This document shows positions 44,872-56,800 of a stretch of DNA of 64,000 nucleotides, one piece after another. The position numbers were made by a program, and so were the translations under genes. The first letter of the stretch is position 1, and each line of letters begins with the position of its first letter. Below the pieces are notes generated by a model that saw nothing but the letters and a program-made list of their open reading frames with translations, did no database searches and was not told the origin of the DNA. Source of the DNA: Dermatemys mawii. Lineage: Eukaryota > Chordata > Testudines > Dermatemydidae. Location: NCBI GenBank assembly GCA_007922305.1, contig ML677335.1, positions 20,395,933 through 20,459,932 on the forward strand, in the 5' to 3' direction.

Positions 44872-45529
44872 CTCTTTCTGTTACCCATACTCTAGTGTCC
44901 CTTGAACTATTTAAGATTATATCTCTAAATCTAATAATTTTCCCAAATGTAGCTTTATGAGTGGTCTATAAATCTTTATTCGCTCACTCAGTTTCACAAA
45001 CAGTAACCAATAAAAGGTTAATAGGTAGCTGGATTCTGCTAAAACACATTTGCAATCTGAACTCCATTTTTGTCTGGGAAAGTTTGATTAGGTCAGATGC
45101 ACTGAAAGCTATCAACATGAATAAATTTAACAAATCTCTTCTGGTGAATCATATTTATAATTACACTCAAGAACTACGTTAAAAGAACATTTAAACTGCA
45201 TAGTCAAGTGCTCGAAAGTCAGTGAATGCCTGAATTTAGGCTTCCTGTGCAAACTTAGTTCTGTCCTTTGTGCATATTCATTATGCAATAGTCTTTAGTT
45301 ATTTGATAATGTACTGTTTCTTCCACAAGGTCTTGATTTCTTTCAGTGCACGAGGCTGCATGGTGGTGAGGAAATGAGAAGGGGATAAAAAATATTGAAC
45401 ATTATCAATGAGTGGCCTGGATCTGATTTACTGAGTACTATTCAATGCCTGCAAATCATACAGAAATATTCATTTTGCATGTTCCTTGCTAGGGCATTCA
45501 TCAGCATAGTCACAAACATTACTGAATTT
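44872..45529. other. Unassigned non-coding DNA
   Basis: No feature recognised. Confidence 0.5.
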
Positions 45530-45539
45530 ACCTTCGCTG

Positions 45540-45700
45540 AGAGGTAAGAAAGCCTTATTGTCTTTATTTTACAGATGGAAAATGGAGGCAAAGAGGCTTG
45601 CCTGAAGCTATCCAGTGAATCAGTCAGAACTAGAATTAAGGCTCAAGATCTACTGCCTCCCAAAACTGTGCTCATTCCTTCAGACCACACTGCCTTACAT
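45540..45700 (-). repeat. MIR-type SINE fragment
   Basis: Plus-strand 'ttattttacagatggaaaat', 'gaggcaaagaggcttgcct' and later 'tgtgctcattccttcagacc' reproduce the antisense MIR from core to the tRNA-related head. Confidence 0.7.
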
Positions 45701-47154
45701 CCAGCACTGCTGAGCATCCACAACTCCCCTTGATTTCAGGGATCCTATAAGCAGCCGAATTCACTACTCAACTCTTATTTATTCCCTAAGCATTATCCAC
45801 ACCAGACACTAACTGAGACAGAGGTTTTAGGAAAATGGTATGTGATCAAGTAATTCAGGACTATATTCTAAAGCAGGTACACAAGGGGGCTGAATTAAAT
45901 TTGCCACAGAACTAAATGGGCATTCTTTATCTTTTGAGTTATCCAAAACTACATTTTTCAGCAAAAAAGTTATTAATCCAAGATCTTTGCCTCGCTTTAC
46001 TTACTACATTTGCTGGCAGCAAGAGGACTCTGCTGTCCCAAGCTGTGAATCAGCTACTCCATCTTGCTATTTTGGAGGCCTAAAAGGAGAGATAAGGTTG
46101 TTGTGGGGAGCCCAGCAAGCTTTCCTTCCTTCCTTGTATATGGAGGGGCTTTCAACTCTTCTTCCTCTCCTCTCTCATACCTCAGACTGCCCCTTCTTTG
46201 TGCCTCCAGATTTTAGAGGAAGAAGATCATATATTTTTATTATACATATTAGCCTGATTTATATAAAATGGAGAAAGTACTTTTTGATCATTTCTATTCT
46301 ACTCCAATTTATTCAAAAATCTAGAGGTTGGGCCTCTCAAGTAGTTCAGTTCAGCTATTGCCCTACGAAGTTCCAGGGAAAGATCTCTTTTCAGTTATCA
46401 CCAAATATCAAGATTTTCTCTGTTCAAGGAGTTAGGAGAGAGTTTAAAATGTTGGTCTCATTCTATATTGAGTTTGATACAAATTAACATTTTTATGACT
46501 TTCTTCAGTGTTTGAATTCCCAGAAGATGTCTTAATAAAAGTATTTAATGCCAATATTAATACAAGGTTTTACTGTGCTCCTAACTTCTGCCATAACTTA
46601 TCCTCCTATTGTTAAATCAGAAGGTATGGCAGGTCCATTGTTTAAGATGTTCTTCCAAGAAAGTTAATCCACTTCGCAAAGAACTTTGAGACTCTTAGAT
46701 TTAAAAAAAAACCACACCATACCCTATCTGTACCATACCATACCCTATCTGTATTTTTTTCTGAGAGAACTACTTTAAACATTAAGCACATTAAAGCAAT
46801 CTTCCCACTCATTACAACCAGACATATTCATTTTATAAATACCATTAAAGTGATATTAAGTCATCTTTTTTCCCACAGCTGAAAGACTCAACAAACCCGC
46901 ATGAAAGTGTGTGTGGGTTACATGGGCTATTCTATTTGTCTGTTGTTTGGACACTAATTTCAACAAAGTTGTGCTCTATATGTGCACACCAGGTATAGTT
47001 AAGGTCTTCCAAAACCTCTCCTGAATGGGACCATGTTTATGTTGATATTTCTCCATGACAAGATTTTCTTAAAACGCAATGCTGTTTTAACAGAATCTTT
47101 GTAAATGAGGCAGAAACATGTCCCCTGATAAATGCTACTATTAATCTCTGAGAA
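45701..47154. other. Unassigned non-coding DNA
   Basis: Holds the 166-codon open frame 45987-46487, which has no recognisable domain and an unremarkable composition; I do not call it a gene. A short 'accataccctatctgt' duplication lies at about 46713-46752. Confidence 0.45.
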
Positions 47155-47618
47155 AAGGTGAGTGAGGTAGTATAATTTATTGGACAAACTTTTGTTGGTG
47201 AAAGAAACAAAAACTTTGAGGGATTACACGGAGCTTTTCTTCAAGTCTGAGAGAGGGACTCTCAGGGCTTGTCTACACTGCCACTTACAGCGCTGAAACT
47301 TTCCTCACTCAGGGTGTGAAAAACACCCAGCAAGTGTTGCAAGTTTCAGCACTGTAAAATGGCAGTGTAGCTGCACTCCCAGCACTGGTAGTTGTGCTCT
47401 CAATCTATTCCTCTCATAGAGGTGGTTGTTTTACAGCACTGGGGGAGCTCTCTCCCAGTGCTAGAGCCATGAGTAGACAGCCACATTAAAGTGCTACCTT
47501 GATAGTGCTTTAACGTGGGCTGTGTAGACATACTCTAAGTGTCAGAGCTAAATACCAGACGGAACGGATTATTTAGCATAAATATTTAACACATATTGTA
47601 AGAGAGACCATTGTAACA
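47155..47618 (-). repeat. Retroelement 3'-UTR remnant, split by a MITE
   Basis: 47155-47262 ('gtgagtgaggtagtataatt', 'ttggacaaacttttgttggt', 'gagcttttcttcaagtctga') and 47536-47618 ('gctaaataccagacggaac', 'atttaacacatattgtaaga') are adjacent parts of one minus-strand repeat separated by the MITE at 47265-47535. A further piece, 'caaggtgaagtgggcagtta', reappears at 49128 after the CR1. I associate the block with Penelope-like tails in turtles. Confidence 0.5.
47265..47535. mobile_element. Harbinger-type MITE (271 bp)
   Basis: Termini GGGCTTGTCTACAC and, inward from the right, GAGTATGTCTACAC; TCA and TAA flank the ends as a decayed TWA duplication. Subterminal 'cagcgctgaaa', 'tcagcactgta' and 'acagcactgggg' are variants of the AGCGCT motif of the autonomous element. 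No coding sequence; a likely substrate for a related Harbinger transposase. Confidence 0.75.
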
Positions 47619-47666
47619 CCAAATATTTAAAAAGGTGATCCCAGCAATTACAGATGGGTAAGTCTG

Positions 47667-48201
47667 ATGTCCGTACCGGGCAAATTAGTTGAAACAACAG
47701 TAAAGAATAAAATTGTCAGGCACATAGAAGAACATAATTTTTTGGGCAAAAGTCAACATGGTTTCTGTAAAGGGAAATCATGTCTTACTAATCTATTAGA
47801 ATTCTTTGAAGGGGTCAACAAATATGTGGACAAGGGGGATCCAGTCGACATAATGTACTTAGATTTCCAGACAGCGTTTGACATGGTCCCTCACCAAAGG
47901 CTCTTATGTAGATTAAGTTATCATTGGATAAGAGGGAAGATCCTTTCCTGAACTGAGAACTGGTTAAAAGACAGGGAACAAAGGGTAGGAATAAATGGTA
48001 AATTTTCAGAATGGAGAGGGGGTAACTAGTGGTGTTCCCCGAGGGTCAGTCCTAGGACCAATCCTATTCAATTTACTCATAAATGATTTGGAGAAAGGGG
48101 TAAACAGTGAGGTGGCAAAGTTTGCAGATGGTACTAAACTGCTCAAGATAGTTGAGACCAAAGGAGACTACGAAGATTTCAAAAAGATCTCACAAAACTA
48201 A
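47667..48201 (+). pseudogene. CR1 reverse transcriptase, catalytic region
   Basis: Two open pieces. 47667-47951 carries HGFCKGKSCLTNLLEFFE and motif A as YLDFQTAFDMVPH with its catalytic Asp. After a stop (TGA 47949-47951) and shift, 47998-48201 has motif [21 protein letters not shown] and motif C as KFADGTKLL, where the second Asp of FADD is Gly. The polymerase is therefore inactive even apart from the breaks. Confidence 0.85.
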
Positions 48202-48663
48202 GTGATTGGGCAACAAAATGGCAAATGAAATTTAATGTGAATAAACATAAAGTAATGCACACTGGAAAAAAAAACAACTATACATACAATATAATGGGGG
48301 CTAATTTACCTACAACTAATCAGTAAAAAGATCTTGGAGTCATCATGGATAGTTCTCTAAAGACATCCACTCAGTGTCCAGCAGCAGTCAAAAAATCAAA
48401 CAGGATGTTAGGAATCATTTAAAAAGGGATAGAGAATAAGACTGAGAATATCTTATTGCCCTTATATAAATCTATGGTGCACCCGCATCTTGAATACTTC
48501 ATACGGATGTGGTCACCTTATCTCAAAAAGGATATACTGGCATTAGAATAGGTCCAGAGAAGGTCAACTAAAATGATTAGTGGTTTGGAACAGATCCCAT
48601 ATGAGGAGAGATTAAAGAGGCCAGGACTTTTAATTTTGGAAAAGAGGAGACTAAAGGGGGGCA

Positions 48664-48933
48664 ATGATAGAGGTATATAAAATTATGAATGGTGTGGAGA
48701 AAGTGAATAAGGAAAAGTTATTTACTTGTTCCCATAATATAAGAACTAGGAGCCACCAAATGAAATTAATGGACAGCAGGTTTAAAACAAATAAAAGGAA
48801 GTTCTTCTTCACACAGTGCACAGTCAACCTGTGGAACTCCTTGCCTAAGGAGGTTGTGAAGGCTAGAAATATAACAGGGTTTAAAAGAGAAATGGATAAA
48901 TTCACAGAGGTTAAGTCCATTAATGGCTATTAG
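48664..48933 (+). pseudogene. CR1 ORF2 C-terminal region
   Basis: Open frame with IMNGVEKVNKEKLF, RSHQMKLMDSRFKTNKRKFF and CTVNLWNSLPKEVVKARN, the conserved post-polymerase segment of CR1/L2-type LINEs. Ends with a stop close to the element's 3' UTR. Confidence 0.8.
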
Positions 48934-49179
48934 CCAGGATGATAAGGAATGGTGTCCCTAGCCTCTGTTTGTCAGAGGGGGGTGATGGATGGCAGGAGAG
49001 AGAGATCACTTGACCATTATCTTTTAGGTTCACTCACTCCAGAGAACTTGGCCACTGTTGGTAGCCAGGACACTGGGCTGGATGGACCTTTGGTCTGTCC
49101 CAGTATGGTCTTTCTTATGTTCTTATTCAAGGTGAAGTGGGCAGTTAAACACCTCTGCAATGGACAGTGCACCAGAAAG

Positions 49180-49522
49180 ATCTCATTATGAAAGAGGACA
49201 CACAAATTCCACAAGACAACATGATCCATTACAGAACCCTACCCACCCTCCTACAACACACTTCTACTTGTCAACTACCACACCATACTGGAATTCAAAT
49301 GGAGTATCATTAAACAGTTACAACTTATACACTCAGTAGAACCACATCCTGTAGGAAATCTTTCCTGAACCCTCCCTTTTGGGCTTTAAACTCCTCTCCA
49401 AACTTGACAAGCTCATCATCAGAAGCAAGCTCCCCGCAGACCAGGGCACATCAACTCAAGTGGCAGCACACCCTGCCAGAACACATTTAAAAATCTGTAG
49501 CCATAACCCCACTGCTCAATAC
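49180..49522 (+). pseudogene. Penelope-like element ORF remnant, interrupted by an LTR
   Basis: In one plus frame near 49340-49440 the sequence reads EIFPEPSLLGFKLL followed by KLIIRSKLP, a segment I recall lying between polymerase and endonuclease of Penelope-like elements. Stops occur in frame (for example TAG at about 49351). The remnant appears to continue beyond the LTR at 50191-50550. Confidence 0.45.
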
Positions 49523-50190
49523 CACCTGTGACGGAGTCAGACCAGAAGGATATAGGACAGTGCTGGAAGGCAGGTATATTAGTCTCAGGATGTGCAGGTC
49601 CTTGTTCCCTGGATAGCCAAACAAAGGCTACTCCAGGCCAATCAAGACACCTGGGGCCAATTAAGAACCTTCTAGAAAGGAGTAGAAACAGCTAGCCTAA
49701 TTGGGACACCTGAAGCCAATCAGGGACTGGCTGAAACCAGATAAAAACCTCCCAGTTAGTCAGGTGGGTGTGGGTGTTAGGAGCTGTGGAAGGAAGTTAT
49801 GCTGTTGGTGAGACTGAGTGTAGGACAACATATCATACTGAAGGAAGGAGGCCCTGAGGTAAGAGTGAAGTGGAGTTTGAAGAAGCAGGGACTGCTGTGG
49901 GGAAGTAGCCCAGGGAATTGTATTGTGTTTTGTGCCTGAAAGGTCAGCCATCTTAGCTGATACTATTAGGGTCCCTGGGCTGGAGTCCGGAGTAGAGGGC
50001 GGGCCCGGGCTCCCCTCTTTTTCCATCTTCCATACTGGCCTGTGATGAAGGCAACTCACTAGGTGGTGACTCTTGCCAATTATACTGAGAAAGGGAGGTC
50101 ACTCTGGGGCCTAGATGAGTTTCTGAGGCCCCTAAATCTGCCAGGAAGCGCAGGACCCACAAGTACAGACTTGGAGGTTTGTCACACACC
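49523..50190. mobile_element. LTR-like element with 4-bp duplication
   Basis: Begins TGTGACGGAG (49527) and ends TTTGTCACA (50186) with CACC immediately outside both ends (49523-49526, 50187-50190). TG...CA ends with TGTGAC/GTCACA inverted repeats and a short TSD fit a solo LTR of 660 bp. There is no protein content. It splits the Penelope-like remnant. Confidence 0.7.
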
Positions 50191-50550
50191 CGACCCACCA
50201 AATCCTTATCATATGTGGTGTACCTCATCCAATTTGCTAAATGCTATAGTGACAACTATCACTATACTCTCCAATGAGCACACAGGGAAAGAGGATAAAA
50301 CAAACTCCATATCACCTTTCACAAAGCAATTACTCCATATCTGACCTCTCAGTCCTGCTCCTCAAAGAAAATTTGCCCCTTCAACAGATGAGCCCTAGGC
50401 CTTACATACGTAACTTTATTAAGTCCATGATTTTTCCCAGAGTGTCTGGTAAAGACACAGAATTTATGGCTTGTTACAATGATGTGTAACCCACTAACCT
50501 TCCTTTTTCATCCTAATATTGTAACTGGCCACTTCACCTTGAATAGTTTC
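50191..50550 (+). repeat. Continuation of the Penelope-like remnant
   Basis: The last part ('acccactaaccttcctttt', 'actggccacttcaccttgaa') is the inverse of the 'caaggtgaagtgggcagtt' block at 49128, indicating two copies of the same 3' region in opposite orientation about 1.4 kb apart. Confidence 0.45.
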
Positions 50551-50955
50551 TGTAGTGGGGTGGCTACCCGCTCCCAGCCAGAAGGACTTAAAACGGCCCA
50601 GGAAAGCATTGTGGCTGGGAGCAAGCAAGCTTCCAGGCTGATTGGGAGGGTAGGCTCAGTTGGGTGGCCATGCCCCAAACAGACCAGCAGGCCCTTATAA
50701 AAAGGCTGAGAGGCAGGGGCCTGAAAGACAGTCTCCTCTGGCTACAGAGGCAGACAGGCCTGGCTGCTGGGGAGCTTGACAGGATACGTAGAGCAGGGCT
50801 GGGGGGAGGTAAGAGGAGCTGGGGGAGCTCTGGCCTGGAAACCCCCAGGCTGAAAGGCCTAGGAGATGGCCCAAAGAGGGGTACTGGAGTTGCAGGGGGC
50901 AGCCCATGGGTAGGCAGAGGCAGCAAGTCAACCCTCCTTGCCAAAACTCAAGCTG
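50551..50955 (+). mobile_element. LTR-type repeat, 3'-incomplete
   Basis: Begins TGTAGTGGGGTGGC and has a TATA-like 'cccttataaaaagg' at about 50691-50704, followed by G-rich sequence. These are promoter-like features of an LTR. The right end is not found. Open frames on both strands are GC-rich chance frames. Confidence 0.45.
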
Positions 50956-51055
50956 TTGGTTTTAATTTATTTTAAAATCTAATAGTAAAGATCTGTACCC
51001 ATATAAAATGAAAAGAGACCAAGAAAAGAAGCAGGGCCACTATGAAGTTAGGATG

Positions 51056-51602
51056 TGTTGCAGGATACTTTTGTGTCCCATAGGAGCGAAGCACACAAAC
51101 AGCTGTTGAATAGAAGCAGTGAGTTTATTGAAGGCAAAGTGACGCATCCACAGCGGGGGCCCCATTTCGCTGCTGTCACGGAACGGGGACCCGGCCCATC
51201 GGAGCAATGCCTGGGGAAGAAGCCCACTGCGTGTGGGCACACAGGCAAAGAAATAACAGGAACATTTGCATCTCATGCATACCTTATGAATAACTAATAC
51301 CTTGTTTTTATCTTGTTAGTAAGCAGGTGTTTCATTTCAAGGCAAGCAAACCGTGAGAGCCAAGTACTCCGACATGGGAAGTATGCGATAACAGGGCAAA
51401 GACTGATAACAGTGGCCAAAAGTACCCTTTCCTTCCCAGGAGTGTGTGTGTGGGGGAAATAAGCACCCTTTCCTTCCCAGGAGTGTGTGTGTGGGGGGGG
51501 GAAATGAGCACACACACTCCCCCGGAGTGGGGGGTGGGGGGTGAGCACCCCTTCCTTTCCTGGAGTCGAGGATGAGAGCGCCCTTAGCATTCCACCGTTA
51601 CA
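51056..51602 (-). mobile_element. Solo LTR, minus strand (about 547 bp)
   Basis: Plus strand begins TGTTGCAGG and ends CCGTTACA, so the minus strand begins TGTAACGG and ends in CA. A minus-strand AATAAA (plus TTTATT, about 51122-51127) with the downstream stretch to the end fits the R-U5 part of a retroviral LTR. Two tandem 41-bp units beginning ACCCTTTCCTTCCCAGG occur at 51424 and 51465, and a third diverged one near 51547, resembling U3 enhancer repeats. The target duplication is not clear. No internal genes. Confidence 0.65.
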
Positions 51603-51721
51603 GTGTCTTGCGCATCCTTACAGGATGGGATGGAGATTAAGCATAATCTCTTCATCTCAGCATTCAGTAAGGATAATATAAAACATGGGGGAAAGGCAGG
51701 AGGGCTAATGGTAATGAGTAT

Positions 51722-53560
51722 ATCAAAACAGAAATGACCTCACAGGAGTTAGAAGCAACACTCAAAAATCTTCATGTGCACAAATCAGAGAGACCAGAAA
51801 ATCTCAATCCCAGAATACTGAAAGAACAGGAACATGAAATTGCAATTCCAATAAATAGCTTTATTAAAAATCCTATGAGATCAGAACTGATCCCATAAAA
51901 CTGGAAGATAGCAAATGTAATATCTATATTTAAAAAAGGTTACAAAGTTATCTGGGCCAGCAGTTTGCAACCAGGGGTCCAGGGTCCCTGGGGGAGGGGG
52001 CCATAAGCAGGTTTCAGGGAGTCTGTCAAAATAAACCAGAGTAGGGCCAGCATTAGAGTCACTGGGACTCAGGGCAGAAAGCCAAATTCTGAGCCCTGCT
52101 GCCTGGGGCTGAAGCGAAAACCTGAGCAACATAGCTTCACAGGGCACCCTGTGGTACAGGGCCCTCGCCTATTATTCTGCTTGGTATCCCCTAATGCTGG
52201 CCCTGACTTTCAATCTACTGAAAAACAGTTGTAGTGGCACAGGTGGGCCATGGAATTTTTATAGCATGTTTGGGTGGGGAATCTCAGAAAGTAAAAGACT
52301 TGCAAACCTCTAATCTAAATTCAGTAATATTCAAGGCTTTAGAAGAAATTTTAAAGGAAAAAAATTAAAAACATGGAGGTAAACAACATGGGATAAAATG
52401 CAAAAGGGTTTTACCAAAGGTAGGTTGTGCCAGACTAACCTGATATCTGTCTTTGATAACTGATTTTCAGACAAGACAAATTTAATAGATCTAATCTATC
52501 TGGATTTAGCAAAGTATTTGATATGTTAACACATGGGAAATTTAGTTAGGATGGACAAGATGTGGAGTAATACCAGAATTGTAAGCAGGCAAGGAAAGGC
52601 AGAAGGCGGGAGGACAATGGATTGTGCTAAAAGGAAAACAAATTGATCTGGAGATGTTACTAGTGGAGTTCAAGAATCAGATTTGGAACCAATCTTCTTT
52701 AATATTTTAATTAATGACTTTGGTATAAAAAAGCATATGCTAATGAAGTTTACTGATGTCAGAAATGCGGGTGGCATCATCACAGATGGGGTTTGGAACA
52801 TTAAAAGATCAATAAGATGATCTGGCAGACTGTACTATTAAATTTAATAACACCTCTATTCCAAAGTGCATGGTCATGCATTTAAGGGCTAATGACAAGA
52901 ATTTCTTCTAGAAACTGAGGGGCTTATCAGTTGGAAATATAGGAAGAGTAAAACTTGGGTGTATTAGCAGATCACACAATGAGTAAGTCACCACTGTGAT
53001 GTGGAAGTGAAAAAAGTAAATGAGATCCTAGGATATATCAGGAAAAGTATTTCCATTAGAGGTAGGGAAGTCTTAATACCATTGTGCAAGGTAGTGGTAA
53101 AAATCACATATGGAACACTGTACAATTCTGCTCATTATGTTCAAGAAAGACTAATTCAAACTGGAATAGCTGTAAAGAATAGCAACTAGAATGAACAGGG
53201 AAATGGAGAGCCTGTTATCTGTGAGGACACTAAAAGAGCTTGGGCTTGATTAGCCTAGGGGGAAAAAAAAGGCTACGAGGGGAAGATGATTGCTTTCCAT
53301 AAATACAACAGGGAAAGAGAAGAGTTATTTCAACTGAAGGACAATGTTGGCACATAAACAAATGGGTAGAAACTGGTGATGAATAAATTGAGGCTGGGAA
53401 TTAGAAGAAAGTTTCTAACCAACAGCCTCTCAATAGGGATAGTGGGGGCAAACACTTGTTTTAAGATGGAGATTGATAAATTTATGAATAAGAATTTATG
53501 ATTGGTTGCCTGTCATAGCAGGGAGCTGGACTCCATGACCTAAGAGGAAGACCATCACTA
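51722..53560 (+). mobile_element. CR1 retrotransposon, old, with nested insertion
   Basis: Plus-strand CR1. Pre-polymerase sequence at 51770-51950, polymerase-region text such as 'acaaaagg'-type and 'tggatttagcaaagtatttg' (motif A, about 52501-52520), 'ggaaccaatcttctttaata' (motif B, about 52684), then 53001-53189 encoding VKKVNEILGYIRKSIS, and the 3' end near 53560 ('ggagctggactccatgacct'). Heavily mutated. 51958-52312 is a separate element inserted into it. Confidence 0.75.
51958..52312. mobile_element. hAT-like non-autonomous element nested in CR1
   Basis: Left end CAGCAGTTTGCAACC and right end (inward) TAGAGGTTTGCAAGT are imperfect inverted repeats of the CAG..GGTT..CAA hAT type. The flanking 8-mers share only ATCT. 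CR1 sequence is continuous across the site ('tatctgggcc' to 'atctaaattcagtaatattc'). No coding sequence; open frames inside are fortuitous. Confidence 0.55.
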
Positions 53561-53755
53561 CCATCCTTAAAGGGATATTTCCAGTAAAAGTTAATTTAAA
53601 AATCCCTCAAAAATGGATTTTGCAGATTTGTGTTTTTAATAACTCCAGAATTTTAAAATTTCATTTTTAATACTGGATTTAAATTCCTCATCAACAGTAT
53701 GCTACTTTGTGTAATGTGTTGGTAGTTCCTAACCCAGGACAGATGGCCTTCTCCT

Positions 53756-53872
53756 AGAGTTGCCAAATTTGGTTGGACATATTCCTGGAGTTTTTAATCA
53801 TAAGACATTAAATCTTTAATTAAAGGTTTATCTTTAATTTCTGGATGGTTGGCAACCCTACTTCTAGAGGAA
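53756..53872. mobile_element. Small inverted-repeat MITE (117 bp)
   Basis: TAGAGTTGCCAAATTTGGTT at the left mirrors TGGTTGGCAACCCTA at the right, and the centre is 'taatctttaattaaagg'-like AT-rich dyad. Flanks CTTCTCC and CTTCTAG agree at five of seven bases, consistent with a hAT-length duplication. Confidence 0.65.
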
Positions 53873-53879
53873 GACTTTA

Positions 53880-56800
53880 GCCTTCTCTATGCCCTTAGGC
53901 CTCTATACAGAGGCCATGTTCATTTACCTCTTCCTCCTGCGAGAAGACAGAGCACTCTGAACTTACTGCCTGCTGTTCTGAAAAAAACAACAACAATCAA
54001 ATGTCAGTCAAAACCCAATTTATTTTAAATTATTCAATGGAAACATGTGTCAGCTAACAATGTACAATCTATATTTCTCCATGCAAGTTAAAAACAATAC
54101 TCTTTTTAACAAGTAAAATACAATTAGGCTCTAGAGGCCAGGATGATAAAATTGAATTTGAAAGGAAATATTATGAGCATTATCTAGCAGCTTTTAGCAC
54201 ATTTCAAAATGGTGTCTCATAGGCTCAGTCCCTTTGTCAGATGAGAATTTCCAATCAGTCTGAATTTCCAGCCTAGTTATGCTGCATCTTGACTTAGAAA
54301 TCAAGTATGAAGGGATCAGACTGAATGCAGTAAGTTGTGTAGGCTATGAGTCCTTGTGAAGAACATTAATATAGGAAAAAAAAATTCCTCTTTCCTTTTC
54401 CTGTTAAAACATACACTGACATTTGCATAGGAATCACTCCTTTCTCAATTTTCAGGGTCACCTTCCGCTTGTCTAATTAAGTCTATTCTGGCTAAAGAAT
54501 GTTTTTAATAATCAGCCACACTCTTCTGGGACCTGAGCTCTAATACAATGTAATGATAAATTTTCACTGGTAGCCTGTCTACACTCTAGGAGACATACAG
54601 TTTATGGTTACATCTTAATGCAGAATGCCAACTTAAAATATATTGAATGAGATTCATTTTATTTGCATATCTTACACAAATTCTGCAATCAGTCACTTAT
54701 ATGCAACCCCACTGAGAAGTAGGGTCAGATTTTGGTAAATCTAACCCATTGAATCTGGCATGTAAATAACTAAATCAGCTGGTTTATATTTTACATTGTT
54801 GTGACTGCCTATTTAACCATTATTAATTTCTCATTTATCCTGCTTATCCATTCTACTCATAACTGTGCATCAAACTGCACTCTCTTCCTCCAAGGGCAGA
54901 GGAGCCAAAAGACCCACAGATCATCAAGTAGGAAAAAGCTTAAGTGGGGAATGCTGCTGTTGCTATGGCATCAATCTCCACTTCTGTAAAATCTTGTAGT
55001 AAACTCTCTGTGGGGTCAGAGATTTGTGATGCAGGAAGGGGCGAGGCTAGTGTGACCCTCCACATAGTGTCTTCCTTTAATTGAAGATTCTTCAATGAAT
55101 ATTGATCATGTCATCAGTAACCTTTGCACGCCCTCTAGGTCCTGCACAGCCCACTCTCAAAGTGATCCCTGCATCCTCTCTTATTGTATCCCTGGCAGCG
55201 GCAGCATGGATTTATTGGAGACAAGTAGAGATACTCTCTGATCTCCTTCAGCCCTGTCTGAGAAGTGCAGAGGCACATCTGGGGCTAATACAAGCAAATC
55301 TAGGGCCTCTGGGAATGCTGTTTGGCTAGCCACTTTGATTGCTTTGATGCACCAACTTCTCCCACACTTCCTATGCTACACTTCCTATATCTATGCTATG
55401 CCAGTAGGAGAGGTTTTGAGTCCTTGTGGAAAGGATGGGACGGAAGAGGAGTTACTGTGTCCAGAACTGCATAGGAACAGAAATGGAAATTTCATATGTA
55501 GAATGAGAAGAAGAAATCCTGAGCTGTGCTATAGTCACTCCTGCAATTAAAGGCAAAACATCTTGAACCTATCAGAAAGCTGTCAGCACAGAATTATTCC
55601 TACATCACATCACTCCTCACTGGAGTATTAAAAATGAGCATACTAGTTGTTCAACTGTCTTTGTGGGGATGGGACCCCACAACCAGGAACCTCCTTCTGC
55701 TGTAGGCTTGGAAATCTTGTCTATAATGGCCTTTGCATCTATGGATTTGTGGGAGATAGTGGAGGTGAATGGTGTTCATTCAGTGTGGGGACAGTCTCCC
55801 ATGTCTGAGAAAAATGATACAGTACCATGTTGTTCCCACTAGAAAGCTAATATTAAAATATAGTATCAGCTGTGACTAGCTCAATACCAATCAGCATTGT
55901 TAAGGAGCAGCTTAGTAGAATCCTTCAGATGACATTATGGCAAGTCATCATATGTAACTACTTATGTCTCGAGAGGGTGTCAGAAAGTCTATGAGTGGGA
56001 CCTCAGATTCAAGTATTCTCTCATGAGTAAAAGCTTAATTGGACTTTATGCTAGCTGAGCTGTAGATTTTTCAATCACAGGACTTCTCTGCAGTTTGGTA
56101 CATACAGAGGCAACTGTAGACCCTGAAACAAGTTCCTTTAAATATTACTAGCTTTACCAATTCTTAAGAGTAACTTCCACCAGTTATTGATACAGTATTT
56201 AAATAGTTGAAGCTTGCTTAAAAATTCTTTGCATTTATAAGATGCAGTAGCGTCGCTGGTGTCAGTGGAACTAATTCAAGGTGATTTGTTTCTCAGTTTA
56301 TAATATAGAAGCTTGGCAGGGCTGACCAGTATTTACTTATATATGTTGCTGCCATGTAACTATAAATTGAGGAAAGTCCTGGATCTATTGAAAAGGCCAC
56401 CAAGGAGTTCAGAGCTCTACAAAGTATAGCAATAATGAAGGATTCTGTAACTGATTGAAAAGATAGCTGAAATTTCAATCTCTGATTGATGTGTCCATTC
56501 CAGACGACAGAGTGCCCTTTCCCCAAGGTATTGACATAACAGGTAACACTACATTCAGATTTACTGAACAAATAAAAGTAGAAACCATCAAGATTAGATT
56601 CTGTTCAGATCAAAATATTAATGGGGGAAGGGGATGGAAATGCATCAAGTTGCCAAGGTATGCAGTTTTTAGACTGAAATGATTCAGAATAACCTCCTGC
56701 TTGCTAAGAATTTATGACTACGCTGAAGGGGCAATTTCATTTGTAAATTAAAAGATCCAGTTATTTCTTTCGCATTTCACAGATGCATAAGGAAGATCTT

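Larger units (their letters stand above)
47619..49127 (+). mobile_element. CR1 retrotransposon, 5'-truncated (1.5 kb)
   Basis: Plus-strand CR1 covering most of the reverse transcriptase and the C-terminal region, ending in the terminal 8-mer pair 'ttcttatgttcttatt' after 'tttggtctgtcccagtatgg'. Only a few frame lesions separate long open pieces, so it is less decayed than the CR1s at 20.9 and 51.7 kb. It interrupts an older minus-strand repeat. Confidence 0.9.

Noticed and set aside
45987..46487. 166-codon plus-strand open frame
   Set aside because: No recognisable motif, AT-rich codon content like the surroundings, and no splice or promoter context.
51294..51590. 98-codon minus-strand open frame rich in His/Pro
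   Set aside because: It is translated from tandem 41-bp units of an LTR, not from a gene.
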